A stretch of 52,591 nt of DNA from an uncultured Acetatifactor sp. Lineage in GTDB: Bacteria; Bacillota; Clostridia; Lachnospirales; Lachnospiraceae. A model generated the notes under the pieces. The model saw nothing but the letters and a program-made list of their open reading frames with translations. It was not told the origin of the DNA and made no database searches. Location of the stretch: contig CAJTKW010000009.1 in the NCBI GenBank assembly GCA_910577035.1, positions 1 through 52,591 of the forward strand, in the 5' to 3' direction. Both the position numbers and the translations under genes were made by a program. Position 1 is the stretch's first letter; each line of letters begins with the position of its first letter. This document shows, one piece after another, positions 41,271 to 49,601 of this stretch.

Positions 41271-42530
41271 ATGCAGGACAACAGGGCGGCACAGAGATAT
41301 TATGAACCGGATATGATTGACATCAGGCGCAACCCTTATCCGAAGGAATATGAAGAACGGCGCGGCGTTCGGAGTGCGAGAAGGGATATGCCGGCAGGGT
41401 ATGGCGAACAGGGTACAGTAAGAATGGGTTCGGGACAGCGCGGCGAGGGGATGAGAAGAGGTGCGTCGGTGCAGCGCGGCGAGGGGATGAGAAGAAGCGC
41501 GTCGGTGCAGCGCGGCGGCGAGGGGATGAGAAGAGACGCGTCGGTGCAGCGCGGCGAGGGCATGAGAAGAGACATGCCGGTGCAGCGCGGCGGCGAGGGC
41601 ATGAGAAGAGACATGCCGGTGCAGCGCAGCAGCCAGGGTGTACGCAGAGTTCCTGCGGGACAGGCATACAGATCCGATGTGGTACAGCCGATTGCCGGAT
41701 ATGCAGGCCGTCCGTCATCGGGGCAGCGTCCGGTACAGGGGACGGGGAGGGAAGTACAGACCATTGGCGGGACATCAGGGCGTCCGGTGTCCAGACAGAG
41801 CCGTGAGGCAATGCTGAGAGAGCGTCAGAGGAGACGGGTGCGCAGACAGAGGATGGCGGTAGGACTGTGGGCAGTCTGTATCCTTGCCATCGGCGGGCTG
41901 CTCTTGCTGAACCGCAATCATGCGTCGGCGGCGGGACCTGATAATAAGGCGCAGGCGGCGCCAGATCAGAAAGAGAATCAGCCGTCCCGGCCGGAGACTC
42001 CGACGGCTATGGTACAGGGGCTTCCGGTGGAAAAATACACGGCTCATCCGGAGTGGAAGGAAGATTTCCTGACACCAAACGAATATTCAAGGCCCGGAGA
42101 ACCGCTGACAGAGGTAAAGGATGTATTTGTGCACTATACTGCAAATCCCGGAACCAGTGCGGCGCAGAACCGCAGCTATTTCGAGCAGCAGAAGGATGTA
42201 CATATGGCCAGCGTCAGTTCTCATTTTATCATTGGCTATGAAGGGGAAATCATTCAGTGTGTGCCTCTGGATGAAATTGCATATGCCGTGGCAGGCAGAA
42301 ACTATGATTCCATATCCATAGAATGCTGTTTCACGGCGCAGGACGGATCGTTTACGCAGGAGACATATGATTCTTTAATCTCCCTGCTGGCATGGTTGAC
42401 TGATGTTTACGATCTGGACACTGACCATATCCTGCGCCACTATGACTGCGGCGGCAAGAAATGTCCCATTTACTATACGGAGCATGAGGATAAGTGGGAA
42501 AAGCTTAAGCGGGACGTGAAGGAATATTAA
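41271..42530 (+). CDS. Membrane-anchored N-acetylmuramoyl-L-alanine amidase with a repeat-rich cytoplasmic arm
   Basis: A 419-residue protein. Residues 1-195 are a very basic, Arg/Gly/Gln-rich, apparently unstructured arm with six repeats of a 12- to 13-residue unit QRG(G)EGMRRxxxV (about 56-125). A transmembrane helix follows (about 198-216). A linker leads to an amidase_2/PGRP-type domain (about 265-419) with 'VFVHYTANPG' (first His), 'SSHFIIGYEGEIIQCVP' and 'RHYDCGGKKCP' (second His and Cys): the zinc ligands of N-acetylmuramoyl-L-alanine amidases. The domain would act on peptidoglycan outside. The basic arm inside could bind nucleic acid, acidic lipids or a partner. GGGGGGAAGGT precedes the ATG; a terminator follows. 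Confidence 0.88.
   Translation: MQDNRAAQRYYEPDMIDIRRNPYPKEYEERRGVRSARRDMPAGYGEQGTVRMGSGQRGEGMRRGASVQRGEGMRRSASVQRGGEGMRRDASVQRGEGMRRDMPVQRGGEGMRRDMPVQRSSQGVRRVPAGQAYRSDVVQPIAGYAGRPSSGQRPVQGTGREVQTIGGTSGRPVSRQSREAMLRERQRRRVRRQRMAVGLWAVCILAIGGLLLLNRNHASAAGPDNKAQAAPDQKENQPSRPETPTAMVQGLPVEKYTAHPEWKEDFLTPNEYSRPGEPLTEVKDVFVHYTANPGTSAAQNRSYFEQQKDVHMASVSSHFIIGYEGEIIQCVPLDEIAYAVAGRNYDSISIECCFTAQDGSFTQETYDSLISLLAWLTDVYDLDTDHILRHYDCGGKKCPIYYTEHEDKWEKLKRDVKEY
41437..41640 (+). repeat. In-frame tandem repeats in the amidase gene
   Basis: Six units of 36 or 39 bp, each with CAGCGCGGC(GGC)GAGGG and ATGAGAAGA. Length changes are in whole codons (an extra GGC), so the frame is kept. The near-identity of the units predicts copy-number variation between strains. 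Confidence 0.8.
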
Positions 42531-42600
42531 GAAACAATGAGTCTTTAAAAACGGCATTTTCAGCCGGCCATTTTAAGAGAAGGATGACATTATATCCGGG

Positions 42601-42628
42601 GCCACTTGTGTTTCAAGTGGCTCTTTTT
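42601..42628 (+). terminator. Terminator after the amidase gene
   Basis: GCCACTTG (42601-42608), loop TGTTT, CAAGTGGC (42614-42621), then TCTTTTT. It lies 70 bp after the stop. The 64-residue frame that covers it (42584-42778) is not a gene. Confidence 0.85.
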
Positions 42629-42765
42629 GGCATTCTGCCAGCATATTATGGGAAAATAAACAATATGCAGCCCGCAGATATACTGTCACGGAAATTGATT
42701 TTATGCTATCCTGACAGTAGGCGCATGTTCCGGATGACATTTATGCGGCAAAGAAGCAGGGTCTA

Positions 42766-42794
42766 TTGCGAAACTTAAGTTAATCTGTTAAAAT
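42766..42794 (+). promoter_or_regulatory. Promoter of rpe
   Basis: TTGCGA (42766-42771), 17 bases, TAAAAT (42789-42794), 38 bp before the chosen rpe start. Confidence 0.6.
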
Positions 42795-42831
42795 ATAGAA
42801 AAGAACATGATAGAAAGGCGTGGCCACGGAA

Positions 42832-43515
42832 ATGAATATTTTGGCACCATCGATTTTAGCTGCCGATTTCTGGCAGCTGGGAGAACAGATTCAGGAGGTG
42901 GAGAAAGGGGGAGCACAGTATCTGCACATTGATGTGATGGATGGCTCCTTTGTCCCCTCGATTTCCTTTGGAATGCCGGTGATCCAGACACTCCGCAGAC
43001 ATACGGGTCTCTTTTTTGATGTGCATCTGATGATAGAAAGGCCGGAGCGCTATCTGCAGGAATTTGCGGACTGCGGGGCGGATCTTATTAATTTTCACCT
43101 GGAGGCATCGGAGAATGTCCGGGGAACGATAGAGCGGATACATAGTCTGGGGAAAAAGGCAGGCATTACCATCAAGCCGGCCACACCTGCAGATGCGGTG
43201 AGTCCCTATCTGGAGCTGGTGGATATGGTGCTGGTCATGACGGTGGAGCCGGGCTTTGGCGGCCAGAAGCTGATGCCGGAATGTCTGGATAAGGTGCGGG
43301 AGATTCGAAGCCAGGCAGTCAACCGGGGGCTGGAGATTGACATAGAAGTGGACGGCGGCATTACTGCGGACAATGTGGGTCTGGCCCGGGAGGCAGGCGC
43401 CAATGTGATTGTAGCAGGATCCGCAGTGTTTAAAGGGAATATTGGCGAAAATATCAGGGCACTGAAGTGTGGAAGAAATGAAGATTTTCTAAGGCTGGAA
43501 AGTACCCAGCCTTAG
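42832..43515 (+). CDS. rpe: Ribulose-phosphate 3-epimerase
   Basis: Interconverts D-ribulose-5-phosphate and D-xylulose-5-phosphate. It is 227 residues, a TIM barrel with every family mark: 'ILAPSILAADFWQLG', 'LHIDVMDGSFVPSISFG' (metal His and Asp), 'DVHLMIERPERYL', 'MTVEPGFGGQ' and 'IEVDGGITADN'. A GTG at 42820 would give four more residues but is only two bases from the GAAAGG site; the ATG at 42832 starts where homologues start. The last 11 codons are formed from a long palindrome that includes the stop. Confidence 0.94.
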   Translation: MNILAPSILAADFWQLGEQIQEVEKGGAQYLHIDVMDGSFVPSISFGMPVIQTLRRHTGLFFDVHLMIERPERYLQEFADCGADLINFHLEASENVRGTIERIHSLGKKAGITIKPATPADAVSPYLELVDMVLVMTVEPGFGGQKLMPECLDKVREIRSQAVNRGLEIDIEVDGGITADNVGLAREAGANVIVAGSAVFKGNIGENIRALKCGRNEDFLRLESTQP

Positions 43516-43522
43516 AAAATCT
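43482..43522 (+). repeat. 17-bp palindrome across the rpe stop codon
   Basis: AGATTTTCTAAGGCTGG (43482-43498), 7-base loop, CCAGCCTTAGAAAATCT (43506-43522), perfect. No T-run. Fourteen bases at each outer end, GAAGATTTTCTAAG and CCTTAGAAAATCTA, recur at 3982-3995 and 4044-4057 around the stop of recombinase 2. Confidence 0.75.
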
Positions 43523-43534
43523 AAGTCATTCCTC

Positions 43535-43594
43535 GAAGAATCTCAAGGCGAACAAGTTCGCCTTGGGATTCTTCCAAGCGTGACCGTTACGCTT
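43535..43594 (+). repeat. Two further strong hairpins downstream of rpe
   Basis: First, GAAGAATC-T-CAAGGCGAAC (43535-43553) / GTTCGCCTTG-G-GATTCTTC (43556-43574), 19 pairs counting one G-U, with a 2-base loop. Second, AAGCGT (43576-43581) / ACGCTT (43589-43594). With the palindrome before and the two-hairpin repeat after, the gap from rpe to the next gene is nearly all paired. Confidence 0.7.
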
Positions 43595-43603
43595 TGGTTT
43601 CAC

Positions 43604-43657
43604 GGATTGTTTGTGCCGCCATCAGCGGCACTGCCGCCGTTGGCGGCATGTCTGGAA
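43604..43657 (+). repeat. Two-hairpin dispersed repeat, copy 2
   Basis: GGATTG, then GTGCCGC (43613-43619) / GCGGCAC (43625-43631) and TGCCGCC (43632-43638) - GTT - GGCGGCA (43642-43648), ending ATGTCTGGAA. Same architecture as 38713-38765. It stops about 30 bp before the next gene's ribosome site. Confidence 0.6.
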
Positions 43658-43695
43658 GTGTGACGAGAAAGAAGGTAAGGTGAAAGGAGGTGTCT

Positions 43696-44424
43696 ATGCA
43701 CCTGATCGGCGGGGTAGGCAGTGACCATAGCTCGGATAACCATCATGTGACAGGGTGTATGCACGGCCATACCCATATTCACGAGGGAAATGCGAAGACG
43801 GGCGGAGGCGAGGGTGGTTCACAGATAACGCAGATGCAGTTGCAGAAACAGCAGCAGGACGCCGAATTTTCCCTGTCATCCTGGCTTCAGAAAATACTTC
43901 GCGGCGGTAAAAGCATCCTGAAGGGAATCTGGGGAACCAACGAGACCGGCACCGGGGGAGCTGCCGGAGAAAAAGACGGCGGCGTCGGGACGATTGCACG
44001 GGTGAACCAGAGTGCGGCAGCAGATGACCGCAGGACGGATACCGTTCCCGGAGGAGACCACCACAGTACGGAAGCCGCCCGGAGAATGGCCGAACATAGC
44101 GCAGCCATGCAGGGAAATCCGTATTTTTCCACGATGGCGGAGAGAAATACTCCGTTGACGCCCCTTCAGAAGATTCGGGCAAGGGTGGTGTCTGCCGCAG
44201 AAAAGGTGGCGGGCAGACTGCCGGGGAAAGCGTTTCGCTTTCAGGGCCAAAATTCTTTCCATACCAAATCCCGGCAGCGCCCCCGGGAGGATCTGAGGAA
44301 GCGGAGCAAGTATAGAAAGGATGAATTGGAGATAGACTGTATTCTGACGGACGAAAGCTATCTGATGGACTCGTATGACCGCAAGGGAGAGTACAGCCAG
44401 CTGACCACGAAAAATCAGTTTTGA
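43696..44424 (+). CDS. Unknown His-rich protein
   Basis: A 242-residue, polar protein that I cannot name. The start follows AAAGGAGGTG; GTG at 43690 is too near. The N-terminus is His-rich ('SDHSSDNHHVTGCMHGHTHI'), with nine histidines and a cysteine in about 30 residues, suggesting metal binding. A Gln-rich helix, a short amphipathic segment ('SLSSWLQKILRGGKSILKGI'), Gly/Ala/Asp-rich linkers and a basic stretch (about 195-215) follow, ending in an acidic/Tyr segment. No transmembrane helix or signal peptide. Looks largely unstructured. Confidence 0.6.
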   Translation: MHLIGGVGSDHSSDNHHVTGCMHGHTHIHEGNAKTGGGEGGSQITQMQLQKQQQDAEFSLSSWLQKILRGGKSILKGIWGTNETGTGGAAGEKDGGVGTIARVNQSAAADDRRTDTVPGGDHHSTEAARRMAEHSAAMQGNPYFSTMAERNTPLTPLQKIRARVVSAAEKVAGRLPGKAFRFQGQNSFHTKSRQRPREDLRKRSKYRKDELEIDCILTDESYLMDSYDRKGEYSQLTTKNQF

Positions 44425-44527
44425 AGGGTAAGCTGTTGGAAAAGGCTGACCCCAAACAGAGTATGCCAGGGGGACTTATAGATATATTGAATGGGCATTG
44501 AATAGCGAGTTAAAAAGAGAATAACTG

Positions 44528-44556
44528 TTGACAGAGTATCTTAAGTTGTGATACTC
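44528..44556 (+). promoter_or_regulatory. metG promoter with an internal inverted repeat
   Basis: TTGACA (44528-44533, perfect), 16 bases, GATACT (44550-44555) preceded by TGT as an extended -10. GAGTATC (44534-44540) and GATACTC (44550-44556) form a 7-bp inverted repeat that covers the spacer and the -10. Confidence 0.6.
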
Positions 44557-44569
44557 TCATTTCAAAGAG

Positions 44570-44950
44570 AAAAGGCAGTGACGAAGAGAGTACATCCGCT
44601 ATCAGTTTTACAGAGAGTGCCCGGCGGCCTATCTGACGATATGGATCCGCAGTGCTGAGAGGGCTGGACGGAACGGATGGAACATGGCTTCCGAGCAGCG
44701 CACCGAGCGGGAGGATCATACGTATATACCGGACTTTGGAGCCGGAAGTGCGTGTGCATTCAGTACGCAAGGCTGCGACAGGTTCCGCCTGTTACAGCGG
44801 ATAGAGTTAGACCGTGATCCGGACTGACAGCAGCATTTTAAGATGAGCTGTTGGGGAAGCAGAAAGGGAGGTGCGGTATTGACTCGAAGAGATCCGGTTT
44901 GTGAGAGCCGGGTGAAGAGAAGTGGTACCACGGGCAAAGGCTCGTCTTCT
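44570..44950 (+). promoter_or_regulatory. T-box riboswitch leader of metG (Met specifier)
   Basis: A long leader between the promoter and metG. It has 'AGTGACGAAGAGAGTA' near 44577-44592, the usual T-box opening. A specifier-like segment GGAACATGGCTTCCGAGCAG has ATG at 44684-44686, matching methionine. The T-box itself is AGTGGTACCACGGG (44921-44934), with the conserved TGGTACC core. A terminator stem can form as ACGGGC (44930-44935) / GCTCGT (44940-44945). Uncharged tRNA-Met would stabilise the antiterminator and turn metG on. The two ends are approximate. Confidence 0.8.
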
Positions 44951-45092
44951 TGCGTATGTATTTTGTGATGCGCGGGCAGACGGGCTTATTTTTTCCTTAT
45001 GGAAACTGTGCCGTCAGGCGTGTGCATCAGGAGTGTGCACCCGTTTTTTGGCGGGGAAATGACCTGTTTGAGTAAAGAAAGGAGATCAGAAG

Positions 45093-47081
45093 ATGCAGAA
45101 CAAAGGACCTTATTATTTGACTACGGCGATTGCTTATACTTCCGGCAGGCCTCATATCGGCAATAACTATGAGATTGTGATGGCGGACAGCATTGCGCGT
45201 TTCAAGAGGAAGGAAGGATATGATGTCTATTTCCAGACGGGGACGGACGAACACGGACAGAAGATCGAGCTGAAGGCTCAGGAAGCGGGAGTGACTCCGA
45301 AGGAATTTGTGGATAATATTGCGGGGATCATCCGGGGAATGTGTGATCTGCTGAATGTTTCCTATGATAAGTTTATCCGCACTACGGACGGGTATCATGA
45401 AAAGCAGGTGCAGAAAATGTTTAAGCGCTTCTACGACCAGGGGGATATTTATAAAGGGGCATACGAGGGGATGTACTGTACCCCCTGTGAGTCCTTCTGG
45501 ACGGAGAGCCAGCTGGTGGACGGGAAATGTCCGGACTGCGGCAGGGAGGTGAAGCCGGCAAAGGAGGAGGCATACTTTTTCCGTATGAGTAAATATGCGG
45601 ACAGGCTGATCCGGCATATTAACGAGCATCCGGAGTTTATTCAGCCGGTGTCCCGGAAGAATGAGATGATGAACAATTTCCTGCTTCCCGGTCTTCAGGA
45701 TCTGTGCGTATCCAGGACTTCCTTCAAGTGGGGGATTCCCGTGGACTTTGACGACCGGCATGTGGTTTATGTCTGGCTGGACGCCCTGTCCAACTATATC
45801 ACCGGCATCGGCTATGATGCGGATGGGAACAGCTCGGAACAGTATAAAAGGCTGTGGCCGGCGGATCTGCACCTGATCGGCAAGGACATTATCCGGTTCC
45901 ATACCATTTACTGGCCCATCTTCCTTATGGCTCTGGGGGAACCTCTGCCGAAGCAGATTTTCGGACATCCCTGGCTGCTGATGAACGGCGGTAAGATGAG
46001 CAAGTCAAAGGGAAACGTCATTTATGTGAATGACCTGGCGGACTTTTTCGGGGTGGACGCGGTTCGTTATTATATGCTGCATGAAATGCCTTATGAGAAC
46101 GACGGCAATGCCACCTGGGAGCTGATTGCGGAACGTACCAATTCCGATTTGGCCAATACTTTGGGGAATCTGGTGAACCGCACCGTATCCATGAGCAACA
46201 AATATTTTGGGGGGGTAGTAGCGGACAAAGGCGCTGCAGATGCCTCGGAGGCCTTAATTGATGAAGACCTGAAAGCCGTAGCCGTCGGTGCCATTGGGGC
46301 AGTGCGGGAAAAGATGGACACGCTTCGGGTGGCGGATGCCCTGACGGAGATTTTCGGTATTTTTAAGCGCTGCAACAAATATATTGACGAGACGGAGCCC
46401 TGGGTGTTAGCCAAGGATGCGGCAAAGTCAGACCGCCTTGCCACTGTTTTGTATCATCTGGTGGAGGCAATCATCATCGGAGCATCCCTGCTGGAACCCT
46501 TTATGCCGGAGACGGCGGCAAAGATTGCCGGACAGCTTAACACCTCCCTGCGGGATTTTGAAGATCTGGATAAGTTCGGATTATATAAAAGCGGCAATAA
46601 AGTTACGGACCAGCCGGAAATCCTGTTTGCCCGGCTGGATATGAAGGAGGTGCAGAAAAAGGAGGAGGAGCTGAAAGCTGCCATGACGGAGGCAGCTGGG
46701 GACGCAGAGCCTGCCACGGAAAATGACACAAACGTCATAGATATAGAAGGAAAGCCGGAGATCACTTATGATGATTTTGCCAAGCTTCAGTTCCAGGTGG
46801 GAGAGATCATAGCCTGTGAGGCGGTGCCTAAGTCCAAAAAGCTGCTTTGCAGCAAGGTCCGGATCGGGAGTCAGGTGAAGCAGATTGTCTCCGGGATCAA
46901 GGCATGCTACACGCCGGAAGAGATGGTGGGAAAAAAGGTGATGGTGCTGGTGAACTTAAAGCCTGCCACTTTGGCGGGTGTGGTTTCCGAGGGAATGCTG
47001 CTGTGCGCGGAGGACGAGGCGGGAAACTTCTGCCTGATGAAGCCGGAAAAGGATATGCCTGCGGGAGCGGAGATCTGCTGA
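45093..47081 (+). CDS. metG: Methionyl-tRNA synthetase
   Basis: A 662-residue class I synthetase charging tRNA-Met. The HIGH motif is 'PHIGNNYE' near residue 17; the zinc knuckle is 'CTPCESFW' ... 'CPDCGR' (about 126-150); the KMSKS motif is 'KMSKSKG' near 300. A helical anticodon-binding domain follows. The C-terminal part (about 560-662) is a tRNA-binding OB fold ('FQVGEIIACEAVPKSKKLL'), giving the long form found in many Firmicutes. The ATG follows AAAGGAGATCAGAAG. Expression should answer to methionine through the T-box leader. Confidence 0.96.
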   Translation: MQNKGPYYLTTAIAYTSGRPHIGNNYEIVMADSIARFKRKEGYDVYFQTGTDEHGQKIELKAQEAGVTPKEFVDNIAGIIRGMCDLLNVSYDKFIRTTDGYHEKQVQKMFKRFYDQGDIYKGAYEGMYCTPCESFWTESQLVDGKCPDCGREVKPAKEEAYFFRMSKYADRLIRHINEHPEFIQPVSRKNEMMNNFLLPGLQDLCVSRTSFKWGIPVDFDDRHVVYVWLDALSNYITGIGYDADGNSSEQYKRLWPADLHLIGKDIIRFHTIYWPIFLMALGEPLPKQIFGHPWLLMNGGKMSKSKGNVIYVNDLADFFGVDAVRYYMLHEMPYENDGNATWELIAERTNSDLANTLGNLVNRTVSMSNKYFGGVVADKGAADASEALIDEDLKAVAVGAIGAVREKMDTLRVADALTEIFGIFKRCNKYIDETEPWVLAKDAAKSDRLATVLYHLVEAIIIGASLLEPFMPETAAKIAGQLNTSLRDFEDLDKFGLYKSGNKVTDQPEILFARLDMKEVQKKEEELKAAMTEAAGDAEPATENDTNVIDIEGKPEITYDDFAKLQFQVGEIIACEAVPKSKKLLCSKVRIGSQVKQIVSGIKACYTPEEMVGKKVMVLVNLKPATLAGVVSEGMLLCAEDEAGNFCLMKPEKDMPAGAEIC

Positions 47082-47192
47082 ACTGTTACAAACTGATAAA
47101 TATTATATTAATTTTCTGCAAAAGGGCTTAATCTTTTGTCGAAAATGAGTTATACTCTTGAAAGAGGTTTTACCCATATCAGAGGTGGACGA

Positions 47193-48155
47193 ATGGTAAA
47201 AGAAGAATTTTATTATGATTCCAGAGACGGAAAGAGCAAGCTGCATGCAGTCAGATATGCGCCGGAGGCGGAGGAAGAGATCCGATGTGTGGTGCAGATT
47301 GTACACGGCATGTCCGAGTATATTGAAAGATATGAGGAGTTTGCCGGATTTCTTACAGCCAGGGGGTGTGTTGTCACCGGAGAGGATCACATGGGCCATG
47401 GCAAGTCCGTAGACAAGGCAGGGAAATACGGCTATTTCTGTGAGCAGGATCCGGCAACGGTTCTTGTCAGGGATGTGCACAGGCTGAAAAAGGCTACCCA
47501 GGCGCTTTATCCCGGGGTGCCCTATATTATCATAGGGCACAGTATGGGGTCATTTATTACCAGGAATTACATGTTTCGATATGGAACGGGAATCAGCGCT
47601 GCAGTCATTATGGGAACAGGCATGCAGCCTCCGGCGCTGCTGAAGGCTGCCAGGGCAGTAGGGTATCTACAGAAAATATTCTGCGGGCCCAGGCATGTCA
47701 GCGGCCTGATCGATAAGCTTGCGTTTGGAAGCTATAATAAACGGATAGAGAATCCGGCGTCTTCCTTCGCATGGCTCAGCAGGGATGCGGAGCGGGTGGA
47801 AAAGTACGTTGCGGATCCCCTGTGCGGATTTGTGTTTACCGTCAACGGATTTCTGACCTCATTTGAATTGATTTCCAGGCTGTACCGGAGTGAAAACCTG
47901 GAGCGGATACCCAAGGCACTTCCGGTGTATATGGTATCCGGTGACGGGGATCCGGTGGGAGACTATGGCAGGGGTGTGCAGAGGGCTTATGAGAGCCTGC
48001 TGGGCGCAGGGCTTGAAAATATTTCACTGAAGATGTACCCGGGCGCAAGGCATGAGCTTCTGAACGAAACAAACCGGGACGAGGTCATGAAGGATATATT
48101 CCGGTGGATGGAAGAGACAGTACTGAATGGCAGTAAGCCGGGGCAGCAGGAATAA
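47193..48155 (+). CDS. Alpha/beta hydrolase, lysophospholipase-like
   Basis: A 320-residue hydrolase of the serine-aminopeptidase S33 / monoglyceride-lipase group. 'IVHGMSEYIERYEEFA' and 'EDHMGHGKS' are the oxyanion-side motifs; the nucleophile elbow is 'IGHSMGSFI'; the Asp and His of the triad fall in 'VSGDGDPVG' and 'GARHELLNE'. No signal peptide. The start at 47193 follows AGAGGTGG; a frame from 47136 is longer but lacks a site. Substrate is probably a lipid ester. Its stop overlaps the next gene's start (TAATG). Confidence 0.88.
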   Translation: MVKEEFYYDSRDGKSKLHAVRYAPEAEEEIRCVVQIVHGMSEYIERYEEFAGFLTARGCVVTGEDHMGHGKSVDKAGKYGYFCEQDPATVLVRDVHRLKKATQALYPGVPYIIIGHSMGSFITRNYMFRYGTGISAAVIMGTGMQPPALLKAARAVGYLQKIFCGPRHVSGLIDKLAFGSYNKRIENPASSFAWLSRDAERVEKYVADPLCGFVFTVNGFLTSFELISRLYRSENLERIPKALPVYMVSGDGDPVGDYGRGVQRAYESLLGAGLENISLKMYPGARHELLNETNRDEVMKDIFRWMEETVLNGSKPGQQE

Positions 48156-48643
48156 TGGAAACAGGAAAGACACAGGGATCGTATCATGTCAGGTGGGCCA
48201 GAGAAAACGAATGGGCGCCTGCCATGCGGATGATATGGAAGACCTTCCTGAAATTCGAGGGCCGGGACTATACGCAGGAGGGTATCAGGAATTTCTTTGA
48301 ATTTATTACGGACGATGACCTGTATGTGGCATTTTTAAAGGGAACCTACCGGATGATGGTGGCGCTGGACGGCGATAAGGTAATTGGTGCAGGCTCTATT
48401 CGGAATAAAAATTTTCTGTCACTTTTGTTTGTGGATGAAAATTATCACCGTCTGGGAATCGGAAGCGCACTTCTCAAGGGTTTGTGCAATTATCTCAGGA
48501 ATGAGGCGGGGGAGCGCTGTATGCTGCTGAAGGCGGCACCGTACGCGGTAAATTTTTACCGGAAGCTGGGATTCCGGGCGGTGGGGCCGGAGGAGGAATA
48601 TTCCGGAATCAGAGTGACGGCTATGGAGAAAGTATTAATGTGA
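48155..48643 (+). CDS. GNAT acetyltransferase
   Basis: A 162-residue single-domain acetyltransferase. The acetyl-CoA loop is 'YHRLGIGSALLKGL' (RxxGIG) after 'LSLLFVDEN', with 'APYAVNFYRKLGFRAVGPEE' as the usual C-terminal part. It shares one base with the hydrolase stop, so the two are translationally coupled. Substrate unknown. Confidence 0.87.
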   Translation: METGKTQGSYHVRWARENEWAPAMRMIWKTFLKFEGRDYTQEGIRNFFEFITDDDLYVAFLKGTYRMMVALDGDKVIGAGSIRNKNFLSLLFVDENYHRLGIGSALLKGLCNYLRNEAGERCMLLKAAPYAVNFYRKLGFRAVGPEEEYSGIRVTAMEKVLM

Positions 48644-48662
48644 AAGGACTGGGGATCCGTAA

Positions 48663-49382
48663 ATGAAATTGTTTAATCTGGACAGCCCGCTGATGCAGGC
48701 GCTGAATAAGGTGGCCGATCTGCTGTGGCTCAATGTGCTGACGCTGATCTGCTGCCTGCCTGTTTTGACGGCCGGTGCGTCTTTGACGGCAATGAACTAC
48801 ATGGCGCTGAAGATAGTGCGCAACGAAGAATGCTATATTACGAGAGGATTTTTTAAATCTTTTAAGGAAAATTTCCGACAGGCTACGCTGATCTGGCTGA
48901 TTATTTTGGTGCTGTTTATCATATTGGGGGCGGATTTCATGGTGATAAATGGCGGCGGCGATACCACCTTCGGGAAGATTATGTGGGGGGCCGTTGCGGG
49001 GGCATCCATTTTGGTAATCATGACCACGACCTTTGTGTTTCCGGTGCTTGCCAAATTTGAAAATACCATTTACCGGACAGTGAAAAATGCGTTTATGATA
49101 AGCCTGATGCAGTTTCCCAAGACGATTCTCATAGTTGTGGCATATCTGGCCCCGGTGGTATTGTTTTTCTTTTTCCCGCAGGTCATGCCGCTGTGCTTTA
49201 TGTTTGGACTGTCCCTGCCGGCATGGATTGCAGCAAAGCTGTACAATAAATTCTTCAAAAGGCTGGAGGACCGGGTGATGGCGGAGAATCCTCCCCAGGA
49301 GAAGAATGACGGGGGGGAAGACGAGAGAATTTTCAGGGATGAGCTGGATCCTGTGCTGTCGGATAAGGATGTGGCACAGTAG
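48663..49382 (+). CDS. YesL-like (DUF624) membrane protein
   Basis: A 239-residue membrane protein with about five or six helices. The start 'MKLFNLDSPLMQALNKVADL' and 'LLTLICCLPVLTAGASLTAM'-type first helix are the marks of DUF624/YesL, found beside carbohydrate ABC importers in Firmicutes. A charged C-terminal tail rich in Asp/Glu is cytoplasmic. Its role is unknown. It lies 20 bp after the acetyltransferase and before an MsmX-type ATPase, so it may belong with sugar uptake. Confidence 0.85.
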   Translation: MKLFNLDSPLMQALNKVADLLWLNVLTLICCLPVLTAGASLTAMNYMALKIVRNEECYITRGFFKSFKENFRQATLIWLIILVLFIILGADFMVINGGGDTTFGKIMWGAVAGASILVIMTTTFVFPVLAKFENTIYRTVKNAFMISLMQFPKTILIVVAYLAPVVLFFFFPQVMPLCFMFGLSLPAWIAAKLYNKFFKRLEDRVMAENPPQEKNDGGEDERIFRDELDPVLSDKDVAQ

Positions 49383-49601
49383 CTGTCAGTTTTGACCAAT
49401 TGGAGAGCTTCATTTTTGGTAAAATTGACAGGCTGTTGAAAAAACAGGCAGGAATGTAAGCAAATTTTACAATCTGTGAATAAAACTTTGTGAAATAGTG
49501 GTATGGCGTTGATTACGGTTTTTAGATATACTGTTTATAAGTTGAGCGGTAATTTGACGTGAAACATATGAAGAGTGACTTTATTATGAAAGGAGTTATT
49601 T

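Noticed and set aside
41030..41281. 83-residue minus-strand frame between GH112 and the amidase
   Set aside because: Runs into the amidase start and the terminator; composition looks random and no ribosome site was seen.
41437..41640. CRISPR-like tandem repeats
   Set aside because: The repeats have no spacers, are 36 or 39 bp in whole codons and read through as protein in the amidase.
42584..42778. 64-residue frame after the amidase gene
   Set aside because: It begins in front of a clear terminator and runs through it; no ribosome site and no family resemblance.
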